A stretch of DNA of 64,000 nucleotides from Marinobacterium sp. LSUCC0821 (lineage in GTDB: Bacteria > Pseudomonadota > Gammaproteobacteria > Pseudomonadales > Balneatricaceae): positions 705,501 through 769,500 of the forward strand of contig NZ_CP051666.1 of assembly GCF_012848475.1 (NCBI RefSeq). Direction: 5' to 3'. Below, in pieces: positions 55,726-64,000 of the stretch. The notes under the pieces were generated by a model. The model did not search any database. It was not told the origin of the DNA and was given only the letters and a program-made list of their open reading frames with translations. Position 1 is the first letter of the stretch. Every line of letters starts with the position of its first letter. The position numbers were made by a program, and so were the translations under genes.

Positions 55726-57081
55726 TTAGCTATCTCTCCTCTTGCTGTAGCGTTTGATTGGGCTCTGATGATCAGCCTCCGCGAGCCAATCCATCTTTTC
55801 GCGTAACTTAATCTCTAAGCCACGACTCTCTGGCAAATAGTAGCTTCGCTCTGCGATCTCTTCTGGCAGGTAGATCTCACCTGCAGCATATGCGTTGGGT
55901 TCATCATGTGCATAACGGTAACCCTCACCAAAGCCCTGCTCCTTCATAAGATTAGTTGGCGCATTGCGCAGGTGGTTAGGCACTTCATAGCTTGGCTCTT
56001 TGGCAACATCAGCTCGACACTGATTAAAGGCCTTATAGAGGGCATTGCTTTTAGGGGCGAGCGCACAGTAGACAGCAGCTTGCGCGATGGCTCGTTCGCC
56101 CTCAGCAGGCCCTACCCGTTCAAATGCATCCCAAGCGGTAATAGCGACCTGCATAGCGCGTGGATCAGCGTTACCAATATCTTCAGAGGCGATCGCCACT
56201 AAACGACGCGCTATATAGAGTGGATCACAACCCGCATCCAACATGCGACAATACCAATAGAGGGCCCCATCTGCACTCGAGCCACGAACTGACTTATGAA
56301 AGGCGGATATCTGATCATAGAAGAGATCGCCACCCTTATCGTATCGTCTAACCCCAGCAGAGAGGACATCAGATAGAGCAGAGAGACGAACGACCTCACC
56401 CTGCTCTGAAGTCTCAGCAAGCTCAGAAGCGATCTCTAATAGATTGAGTGCTCTTCTGCCATCACCATCAGCAGCCTCAGCTAAGGCCTTGATGACACCC
56501 TCTTCAAATTGCAGCTTGCGCTCGACCAACTGACTGTCCATGGCAAGCGCTCGAAGCAGAAGTTGTTCAAGGGTATCGCTTCCTAGGGCTTTTAATGGAT
56601 AGACCCGTGCCCTAGATAGCAGAGCGTTATTCAACTCAAAGGATGGGTTCTCTGTTGTTGCGCCAATAAAGATCAGCGTCCCCTCTTCAACATAGGGGAG
56701 AAATGCATCCTGTTGGGCCTTATTGAAACGATGGACCTCATCAACAAAGAGAATAGATTTACGGCTAGACTGGACACGTAACATCTTGGCGCGCTCAACT
56801 GCGGCACGCACCTCTTTAACACCATCCATGACAGCAGAGATAGAGAGAAACTCAGCATCCACATAGTGAGCGATCAAACGTGCAAGTGTTGTCTTACCCA
56901 CACCTGGTGGGCCCCACAAAATCAATGAGTGGATTGAACCCTGCTCTAATTGACGACGTAGCGGCTTGCCCTCAGCAAAGAGATGATCCTGCCCTAGGTA
57001 GTCATCCAGTGATTGCGGCCGCATACGCGATGCCAGCGGCTCGTATGCGGTCGAAGGGGCGTCCGAGAAGAGATCGCTCAT
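55726..57081 (-). CDS. rarA: Replication-associated recombination protein A (MgsA/WRNIP1-like AAA+)
   Basis: The 451-residue clamp-loader-like ATPase has Walker [15 protein letters not shown], Walker [19 protein letters not shown], sensor 1 GATTENPSF and the arginine finger segment LLSRARVY. The C-terminal tetramerisation region contains the family stretch [19 protein letters not shown]. It acts at stalled replication forks with SSB. The start overlaps the lolA stop by one base (TAATG). Confidence 0.95.
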   Translation of the reverse strand: MSDLFSDAPSTAYEPLASRMRPQSLDDYLGQDHLFAEGKPLRRQLEQGSIHSLILWGPPGVGKTTLARLIAHYVDAEFLSISAVMDGVKEVRAAVERAKMLRVQSSRKSILFVDEVHRFNKAQQDAFLPYVEEGTLIFIGATTENPSFELNNALLSRARVYPLKALGSDTLEQLLLRALAMDSQLVERKLQFEEGVIKALAEAADGDGRRALNLLEIASELAETSEQGEVVRLSALSDVLSAGVRRYDKGGDLFYDQISAFHKSVRGSSADGALYWYCRMLDAGCDPLYIARRLVAIASEDIGNADPRAMQVAITAWDAFERVGPAEGERAIAQAAVYCALAPKSNALYKAFNQCRADVAKEPSYEVPNHLRNAPTNLMKEQGFGEGYRYAHDEPNAYAAGEIYLPEEIAERSYYLPESRGLEIKLREKMDWLAEADHQSPIKRYSKRRDS

Positions 57082-57728
57082 TAAGAACCACCCACCTCAA
57101 TAAGATCGACCCCGACAGGCGGTTCAAATTGAAAAATCGTTGCATCGAATGATTCAGGAAAGGTGATATCAGTCAGCATAATTAGAGAGCGCTGCCCTAA
57201 GGTATCTTCGATCAACAGCTCAGCAAGTCGATCTTCGGTAAAGAGCATACGCAGGCGTTTAAACTCAGCTTGTTCAGCCAGCAGAGGCTTCAACTCATAG
57301 AGAGTGTTGCTAGCGCCAGCATCAATCAACGTGACATCAAAGTAGCTTTTTAATTGGCTCAACGAACCACCAAGCACACGAGCCGGTGTCATCACCTCAC
57401 CCTCGCCCAATGGACGGCGAGTCACCTGCTCCAGGTCAGGATCATAGACCCAGAGCGATAGACCATCGGAAACAATCACCTGAGGAAAAGGCTTCTCAGT
57501 CTCCCAACGAAACTTCTCTGACCCTTCAAGCCAGAGCACACCCTCAGAGACCTCCTCACGTGCGGAGCCCTCACCTAACGAGTACTGCTGAAATTTTGCA
57601 GATAGACGCTGATGTGACTGAAGTTTTGCAGAAAGATCCTCAACATCTGAAGCCATCACTGAACTGCTAGCACTCATGGCACTAACACAAAGAAACATAG
57701 AGGCTAGGATTAATCTTCGAAACATCAT
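57081..57728 (-). CDS. lolA: Outer-membrane lipoprotein carrier protein LolA
   Basis: The 215-residue periplasmic protein has a signal peptide ending near SSVMA (about residue 27). The mature part matches Lol[59 protein letters not shown] and a Leu/Val-rich half-barrel for lipoprotein acyl chains. It ferries lipoproteins from LolCDE to LolB. It is 14 bp behind ftsK and overlaps rarA by one base. Confidence 0.93.
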   Translation of the reverse strand: MMFRRLILASMFLCVSAMSASSSVMASDVEDLSAKLQSHQRLSAKFQQYSLGEGSAREEVSEGVLWLEGSEKFRWETEKPFPQVIVSDGLSLWVYDPDLEQVTRRPLGEGEVMTPARVLGGSLSQLKSYFDVTLIDAGASNTLYELKPLLAEQAEFKRLRMLFTEDRLAELLIEDTLGQRSLIMLTDITFPESFDATIFQFEPPVGVDLIEVGGS

Positions 57729-57742
57729 TACAACCCCTGAAT

Positions 57743-60208
57743 TTAATCCCGCGGTGGCGGTGGTGCTAACACTTCGCGCTGACCATTACTGCCCGCCTCA
57801 GTTACAACACCTGCAGCTTCCATGGTTTCAATCATACGTGCAGCCCGGTTGTAGCCAATCTTGAGCTTACGTTGCACTGAAGAGATAGACGCTTTACGTG
57901 TCTCCAATACAAAGGCTACCGCCTCGTCATAAAGCGGATCTGCCTCATCATCAAACAGGCTGCCACCGCCTCCAGCAGCGGCCCCGCCCTCTGAGCCATC
58001 ACTTAAAATGGCATCTACAAAAACAGGCTCACCCAAAGCTTTCCAAGCTTCCACAACACGATGCACCTCATCATCACCGACGAATGCACCGTGGACACGA
58101 TTAGGAACCGATGTACCCGCTGGTAGGTAGAGCATGTCACCGTTACCAAGCAGGTTCTCAGCACCGGATTGATCAAGAATGGTGCGAGAGTCGATCTTAG
58201 ATGAGACCTGGAACGCAATGCGAGTAGGCACGTTTGCTTTAATCAGACCGGTAATAACATCCACTGATGGGCGTTGGGTTGCCAGAATCAAATGGATACC
58301 CGCTGCACGCGCTTTCTGGGCAATACGAGCAATCAGCTCTTCCACCTTCTTACCGACAATCATCATCATGTCGGCAAACTCATCTATCACAACAACGATG
58401 TACGGAAGCGTCTCTAGAATAGGCGCCGGATCGGTAGGAGAAAGCCCCTGCTCCATCGGATTCCATAGAGGATCTCGCAGTGGCTCGCAACGAGCTGCAG
58501 CTTCAGCGACCTTCTCATTGAAACCTGCAATATTACGCACACCTACCTTAGCCATGAGACGGTAGCGATTCTCCATCTCAGCCACACACCAACGTAAACC
58601 GCCAGCAGCCTCTTTCATATCGGTGATGACCGGCGTTAATAGATGCGGAATACCATCATAAATTGAGAGCTCTAGCATTTTTGGGTCCACCAGCATCAAA
58701 CGAACCTCTTCAGGGGTCGCTTTAAATAGCAGACTTAAAAGCATAGCGTTAACACCCACCGACTTACCTGAACCGGTGGTACCCGCCACCAATAGGTGGG
58801 GCATCTTAGCGAGGTTGGCAACAACTGGGTTACCCGCAATATCATTACCAAGCGCTAGAGTCAGTTTAGAGGCTGCATCTCGATACGGCTTAGAGGTTAG
58901 GACCTCAGAGAGACGAACCATTTCACGCGAGTGGTTAGGTATCTCTATACCCATCACTGACTTACCAGGAATAACCTCAACGACACGAACAGCACTTACA
59001 GCCATTGAACGTGCCAAATCTTTAGCAAGGTTTGAGATCTTGCTCGCCTTAACACCCGGTGCTGGCTGAATCTCAAAGCGGGTAATAACAGGACCTGGGT
59101 TAACCTCAACCACCTCAGCGACCACACCGAAATCAAGCAGCTTCTGCTCAAGTAGACGTGAAAGGTGTTCAACCTCTTCTGGAGTATAGCCAGAGTCGGT
59201 TTTAAGTTCGGGTGGATCGAGAAGGTCCAAACTTGGAATTTTGATTTTAGCGACGCGTTTAGGCGCAGGCTTAGCATCCACCTCATCATCACTATCCATA
59301 GGCTTATGAGTCTCAGATAGTGGCACGATCTTAGGACCTTTCTTAGCCTCAAGTGCTGACTCTACAACGTCAAGCTCAGTGCTCTTCGCACTCATATCTG
59401 GAGCCGAAGTCGATTCAAGTGCTGGTGTAATTGCTGGTTCTACAGTTTCGGTTGATAGATCAGTCAGATCACCAAGTGAAGGTTCATCAATAAACTCTGG
59501 TTCGTTTCTAGGCGTCTCTGTTCGCACTGGACGAACATTCATCTCACGCTCTGCACGCTTAGGGGTTACCTGAGCCGCGGATTTAACTTCACTCCCTTCA
59601 GTGAGTTTTGACCACCCCCACAAAACTGCACGCCCCAAGCCATCAAGTAGCTGTTTCCATGTAATGTCGACATAGAAGATAGCGCCAATAACAGCGATAA
59701 CCCAAAACAGCAGAGTTGCACCAATCACATTGAGCCAGCGAACCATGAAGTCGCTTAATGCGAGTCCCGAAAGACCGCCAGCGGTAAAAGGCATCTGTAG
59801 ATTGGCATTACTGATGTGAATAGCAGCAAGCGAAGAGATGGCGAGCACCAGAAAAATTGCACCGGCAACTCGAAGCACAACAAATGGCAACATATCGACG
59901 GTACCGAGGTAGCGGCGGCGAAGCCAACGAAGTGCTGGAACAATAGTTAAGAAAGGGACAATAAAGGCGGCAACACCCACCCAAGAGACAAAGTAGTCTG
60001 CAAACCAAGCACCCAACCAGCCAGCCCAGTTACTCACATCGGCTTGATAACCTTGGTGAGACCAGCCTGAATCACGGGCGTCGTAACTAACCAGCGCGAC
60101 CATCAAAAGAAGATTGATACCTATCGCCAAAACCAGAAAGGTTTCGCGCGCCACACGATTTAACTGCGTGGTTAAACTGAGCGGTGAAGCTGAAGGTTGA
60201 TTGCTCAA
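57743..60208 (-). CDS. ftsK: DNA translocase FtsK
   Basis: The 821-residue protein has an N-terminal domain with four TM helices (about 25-45, 75-95, 110-130, 160-180). A short acidic/proline linker (about 215-345) is much shorter than E. coli's. The RecA-like motor has Walker [15 protein letters not shown] and Walker [14 protein letters not shown]. The C-terminal winged-helix gamma domain ([20 protein letters not shown] onward) reads KOPS and activates XerCD. It couples division to chromosome segregation. First gene of the lolA-rarA-crcB-serS operon. Confidence 0.96.
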   Translation of the reverse strand: MSNQPSASPLSLTTQLNRVARETFLVLAIGINLLLMVALVSYDARDSGWSHQGYQADVSNWAGWLGAWFADYFVSWVGVAAFIVPFLTIVPALRWLRRRYLGTVDMLPFVVLRVAGAIFLVLAISSLAAIHISNANLQMPFTAGGLSGLALSDFMVRWLNVIGATLLFWVIAVIGAIFYVDITWKQLLDGLGRAVLWGWSKLTEGSEVKSAAQVTPKRAEREMNVRPVRTETPRNEPEFIDEPSLGDLTDLSTETVEPAITPALESTSAPDMSAKSTELDVVESALEAKKGPKIVPLSETHKPMDSDDEVDAKPAPKRVAKIKIPSLDLLDPPELKTDSGYTPEEVEHLSRLLEQKLLDFGVVAEVVEVNPGPVITRFEIQPAPGVKASKISNLAKDLARSMAVSAVRVVEVIPGKSVMGIEIPNHSREMVRLSEVLTSKPYRDAASKLTLALGNDIAGNPVVANLAKMPHLLVAGTTGSGKSVGVNAMLLSLLFKATPEEVRLMLVDPKMLELSIYDGIPHLLTPVITDMKEAAGGLRWCVAEMENRYRLMAKVGVRNIAGFNEKVAEAAARCEPLRDPLWNPMEQGLSPTDPAPILETLPYIVVVIDEFADMMMIVGKKVEELIARIAQKARAAGIHLILATQRPSVDVITGLIKANVPTRIAFQVSSKIDSRTILDQSGAENLLGNGDMLYLPAGTSVPNRVHGAFVGDDEVHRVVEAWKALGEPVFVDAILSDGSEGGAAAGGGGSLFDDEADPLYDEAVAFVLETRKASISSVQRKLKIGYNRAARMIETMEAAGVVTEAGSNGQREVLAPPPPRD

Positions 60209-60330
60209 AAAAAGACCCTTAACACAAACCTAAAAAACTTGAAGCAAAATACCATAAATATGCCCATCAGGGCGATCTCTTGAGCCCTTAAACTTATAAA
60301 GTGACAGTTAGGCTATTGATCTCTGGTTGA

Positions 60331-61347
<1,017 letters not shown>

Positions 61348-61354
61348 AAGCTCC

Positions 61355-62047
61355 ATGTACCTCCCCTGGTTGGAAACTGGGGATCCCCAGTTTCCAACAA
61401 TTGATCTCGCCCTAGATGAACCCAACGGCCTTCTTGCTGCCGGTGGCGAGCTCACCCCACAATGGCTTACTGATGCCTATCAAAATGGCATATTTCCTTG
61501 GTTTAGCGACGACGACCCCATTCTTTGGTGGAGCCCCTCTCCTCGCTGCGTCATGTTTCCAGAGCAGTTTCATCTTTCAAAATCGCTTCGCAAAACGATA
61601 CGCAATTTGCACTATGAAATTCGCATAGATCAGAGCTTTGAAAAAGTCATGCGCGCCTGTGCAGCACCGCGCGCAGATCAAAACGGAACCTGGATTTCAG
61701 AGGAGATTATCAAGGCCTATAGCCAACTTCATCGCATGGGCATCGCCCACTCTGTTGAGCTATGGGTAGAGAACGAACTAGTCGGCGGACTCTATGGTCT
61801 CAACTTCGGTCGAATCTTCTTCGGGGAATCGATGTTTTCCCTAAGAGCTAACGCATCCAAGATCGTTTTTCATCACCTATGTGGCAAACTTCAAGAAGCG
61901 AACTATGCTGTAATTGATTGTCAGGTATACAACCCTCACCTGGCTTCACTTGGTGCGGTTGAAATTGATCGCGAAAGATTTAAAAATCTACTCCAAGGGT
62001 GCAGTGAACAGCCTGCGTTTGATCCTTGGTTAGAGAAAAGGTGGTAG
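61355..62047 (+). CDS. aat: Leucyl/phenylalanyl-tRNA--protein transferase
   Basis: The 230-residue protein (E. coli 234) has the N-terminal FPTIDLALDEPNGLLAAGG, then NGIFPWFSDDDPILWWSPSP, GRIFFGESMFSLRANASK and DCQVYNPHLASLGAVEI. It adds Leu or Phe to proteins with N-terminal Arg or Lys, making them ClpS-ClpAP substrates. It starts 7 bp after trxB and is followed by bpt after 5 bp, so the three are probably cotranscribed. Confidence 0.96.
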   Translation: MYLPWLETGDPQFPTIDLALDEPNGLLAAGGELTPQWLTDAYQNGIFPWFSDDDPILWWSPSPRCVMFPEQFHLSKSLRKTIRNLHYEIRIDQSFEKVMRACAAPRADQNGTWISEEIIKAYSQLHRMGIAHSVELWVENELVGGLYGLNFGRIFFGESMFSLRANASKIVFHHLCGKLQEANYAVIDCQVYNPHLASLGAVEIDRERFKNLLQGCSEQPAFDPWLEKRW

Positions 62048-62052
62048 TTTCG

Positions 62053-62778
62053 ATGTCCAATCTGCAAACACTTAAATTTTTTGTAACCCCGCCACACGAC
62101 TGCAGCTACATCAAGCCAGCCGAAGCGGTTACATTGTTCGTCGACCCACAAGCAGAGATCAATCGCCCCACTTACACACATCTAACACAACTCGGCTTTC
62201 GTCGCAGCGGCACCCATATCTACCGCCCTCACTGTGAGTATTGCAAAGCGTGTATCTCAGCCCGAATCCCTGTTGAGCAATTTAATCTCTCTAAGGGGCA
62301 GCGCCGAATTAGCAATAAAAATAGCGACATCTTAGTTGAGACTATTATGCCGAGGCTCGACGAGGAGATTTGGCAGCTCTACCAGAGCTACATAAGCGAA
62401 CGGCATCAGGATGGCGATATGTATCCGCCAACCAAAGAGCAGTTCGATAGCTTCCTAGTAGAGACCAACCAAGAGACACGCTTCCACCTATTCAGAGATA
62501 GCGAAGGCACACTGCTAGCGGTCGCCGTTACAGACCAACTCGAAGATGGCATCTCTGCGGTCTACACCTTCTTTAGCCCCTACCATGATAAACGCAGCCT
62601 TGGTGTATACGCTGTACTTTGGCAAATTGAATATCTAAAAACACGCCGCGAACCCTACCTCTATCTCGGCTACTGGGTGAAATCTTGCCGTAAGATGACC
62701 TACAAAACCGGATTTAAACCGCTTGAAATCCTTTTAGACGATAATTGGGTAGCGGCAACCGATGATATGATCCTATAG
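62053..62778 (+). CDS. bpt: Aspartate/glutamate leucyltransferase (bacterial ATE1-like)
   Basis: The ATG at 62053 (MSNLQTLKFFVTPPHDCSY) follows AGGTGG and lies just after the aat stop. It gives 241 residues. The N-terminal cysteine pattern YRPHCEYCKACISARIP and the C-terminal acyltransferase stretch LYLGYWVKSCRKMTYKTGFKP are the family marks. Bacterial Bpt adds Leu to N-terminal Asp or Glu; eukaryotic ATE1 uses Arg instead. With aat and clpA nearby it completes the N-degron pathway here. Confidence 0.93.
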   Translation: MSNLQTLKFFVTPPHDCSYIKPAEAVTLFVDPQAEINRPTYTHLTQLGFRRSGTHIYRPHCEYCKACISARIPVEQFNLSKGQRRISNKNSDILVETIMPRLDEEIWQLYQSYISERHQDGDMYPPTKEQFDSFLVETNQETRFHLFRDSEGTLLAVAVTDQLEDGISAVYTFFSPYHDKRSLGVYAVLWQIEYLKTRREPYLYLGYWVKSCRKMTYKTGFKPLEILLDDNWVAATDDMIL

Positions 62779-62828
62779 ACCATTTCACTTTCAGCTCGTT
62801 TTCAGGCAGAATACGCGACCTTCAGGAC

Positions 62829-62868
62829 CAATTAATCGAAAATACGCAGATTTGCGGTCGATTAATTA
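62829..62868 (+). promoter_or_regulatory. Nested inverted repeat in the infA leader
   Basis: AATTAATCGA (62830-62839) is exactly inverted as TCGATTAATT (62858-62867). Inside it a second stem, CGCA/TGCG (62845-62856), has the loop GATT. It lies 30-70 bp upstream of the infA start. Confidence 0.55.
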
Positions 62869-62897
62869 GGAAAGATTCAATTAAGAGTAGGTAGTTA

Positions 62898-63116
62898 ATG
62901 GCTAAAGAAGACGCTTTTGAAATGGAAGGTACGGTAATTGATACCCTTCCTAACACGATGTTCCGTGTAGAACTGGAGAACGGTCACGTTGTGATTGCAC
63001 ACATCTCTGGCAAAATGCGCAAAAACTACATCCGTATCCTTACGGGCGATAAAGTGAAAGTTGAACTAACTCCATACGACCTAAACAAAGGCCGAATCAC
63101 TTACCGCGCTCGCTAA
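62898..63116 (+). CDS. infA: Translation initiation factor IF-1
   Basis: The 72-residue protein is the invariant family length. It is one OB-fold: [20 protein letters not shown], then [20 protein letters not shown] and [19 protein letters not shown]. It binds the ribosomal A site during initiation. It lies downstream of bpt in the same direction but with a 119-bp gap holding a nested inverted repeat, so it probably has its own promoter. It converges with clpA; a strong hairpin terminator follows. Confidence 0.98.
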   Translation: MAKEDAFEMEGTVIDTLPNTMFRVELENGHVVIAHISGKMRKNYIRILTGDKVKVELTPYDLNKGRITYRAR

Positions 63117-63150
63117 GCTTTTCGTAGTAAAGCGGTTAGCAACAGATCTC

Positions 63151-63186
63151 GAGAGATGGCCACTAAACAGTGGCCATCTCTTTTTC
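63151..63186 (+). terminator. Terminator of infA
   Basis: AGAGATGGCCACT, the loop AAAC and AGTGGCCATCTCT are followed by TTTTCTG, a 13-bp stem. The hairpin overlaps the last codons and stop of the converging clpA gene, so the ATV end of ClpA is encoded within it. Confidence 0.88.
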
Positions 63187-64000
63187 TGTAATGGTTAACG
63201 TTAGCTCACCATCGCTACCAACCCCGATCTCAACACTACCGCCCGCCTCTGCAAGTTCACCAAACAGAATCATCTCTGCCAGTGGTTTCTTGATCTTCTC
63301 TTGAATGAGACGGCGCATAGGTCGCGCACCCATCTTCTCGTCGTAGCCCTTCTCAGCTAGCCAATCGGATGCGTCTGCTGTGGCGTGGATTGATACAGCC
63401 TTGTCATCAAGCTGCGCCTGCAACTCCATCAAGAACTTATCAACCACTCCGCGCACGATTTTTGGCGTCAAGGCTTTGAACTGAACAACCGAATCCAGAC
63501 GGTTACGGAACTCAGGCGTAAAGAGACGTTTAATCGCCTCCATACCATCGCTACTGTGATCTTGCTTGGTGAAGCCGAAGCTAGCACGCCCCATATCTTC
63601 AGCACCCGCATTGGTAGTCATGATCAGAATGATGTTTCTGAAGTCCGCTTTACGACCATTGTTATCGGTTAGCGTACCGTTATCCATCACCTGTAGAAGC
63701 AGGTTGAATACCTCTGGGTGCGCCTTCTCAATCTCATCAAGCAGAACCACTGCATGTGGCGACTTAGTCACCGCCTCAGTTAACAAGCCACCCTGATCAA
63801 AGCCAACATATCCCGGCGGTGCACCAATCAGGCGTGATACGGTATGGCGTTCCATATATTCCGACATATCGAAGCGGATCAACTCGATCCCCAGAATACG
63901 AGCCAACTGGGCAGTAACCTCTGTCTTACCAACACCGGTAGGACCTGCAAATAGGAAGCTACCGACGGGTTTGTTAGGCTCTTTTAGGCCTGCGCGCGAA
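63163..64000 (-). CDS. clpA: ATP-dependent Clp protease ATP-binding subunit ClpA, C-terminal part
   Basis: The frame stays open to the window edge, so only the last ~279 residues of about 750 are visible. They are the second AAA+ module: Walker A AGPTGVGKTEV, FDMSEYMERHTVSRLIGAPP, GYVGFDQGG, Walker B VVLLDEIEKAHPEVFN and the C-terminal GARPMRRLIQEKIKKPL. The sequence fits ClpA rather than ClpB, and its place beside infA agrees. It unfolds N-degron substrates delivered by ClpS for ClpP. clpS would be expected upstream, outside the window. Confidence 0.94.
   Translation of the reverse strand, partial: SRAGLKEPNKPVGSFLFAGPTGVGKTEVTAQLARILGIELIRFDMSEYMERHTVSRLIGAPPGYVGFDQGGLLTEAVTKSPHAVVLLDEIEKAHPEVFNLLLQVMDNGTLTDNNGRKADFRNIILIMTTNAGAEDMGRASFGFTKQDHSSDGMEAIKRLFTPEFRNRLDSVVQFKALTPKIVRGVVDKFLMELQAQLDDKAVSIHATADASDWLAEKGYDEKMGARPMRRLIQEKIKKPLAEMILFGELAEAGGSVEIGVGSDGELTLTITEKEMATV

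Overview
The window reads as chromosomal DNA of a Gram-negative marine-type gammaproteobacterium, most like the Oceanospirillales/Pseudomonas side of the class. This is inferred from gene order rather than from a database search. The orders trxB-aat-bpt-infA-clpA, ftsK-lolA-rarA-crcB-serS, tig-clpP-clpX with an upstream tRNA cluster, and nrdA-nrdB-ferredoxin are all typical of that group. LPS genes (kdsA, lpxH), lolA and a periplasmic HtrA protease confirm an outer membrane. I see no prophage, complete insertion sequence, CRISPR array or rRNA.

Layout. Positions 1-7.5 kb: end of a HupE/UreJ-like membrane protein, a class V aminotransferase, a DMT exporter, and a signalling patch of two paralogous membrane kinases converging on a PhnD-like binding protein. 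7.5-8.6 kb: a repeat array built from pieces of a tRNA-Ser gene and a small multi-hairpin element. 8.6-13 kb: a CaCA antiporter, a YebC-family gene and a trpR-trpE-trpG cluster with a TrpR operator. 12.9-17.5 kb: a large hybrid kinase with an HD-GYP response regulator. 17.7-31.3 kb: metabolic genes (gcvP, MFS, leuA with a divergent Lrp regulator, a metallo-beta-lactamase-fold protein, kdsA, trpS, yaaA, an ATP-grasp gene). 31.5-35.7 kb: tig, clpP, clpX and a tRNA operon (Arg, His, Leu, Leu). 36-44.9 kb: cysS, glnS, ppiB-lpxH, miaE, acnB. 45.3-51 kb: the class Ia ribonucleotide reductase operon with NrdR boxes and an H-NOX/histidine kinase pair. 51-60.2 kb: an HtrA protease and the ftsK-lolA-rarA-crcB-serS-ubiquinone hydroxylase operon. 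60.4-64 kb: trxB and the N-degron genes aat, bpt and clpA around infA.

At least three REP-like palindrome families (called A, B and C here) fill most gaps between converging genes. A fourth, larger multi-hairpin element (called E) has broken copies of a tRNA-Ser gene. Variation between E copies preserves base pairing in its stems. That E/tRNA-Ser locus is the least ordinary structure in the window. Other points worth checking are a TrpR operator that abuts the trpR start codon, a gene flanked by direct-repeat REP clusters, a ClpP with a longer and diverged handle, and an NO-type H-NOX pair beside the O2-dependent ribonucleotide reductase.
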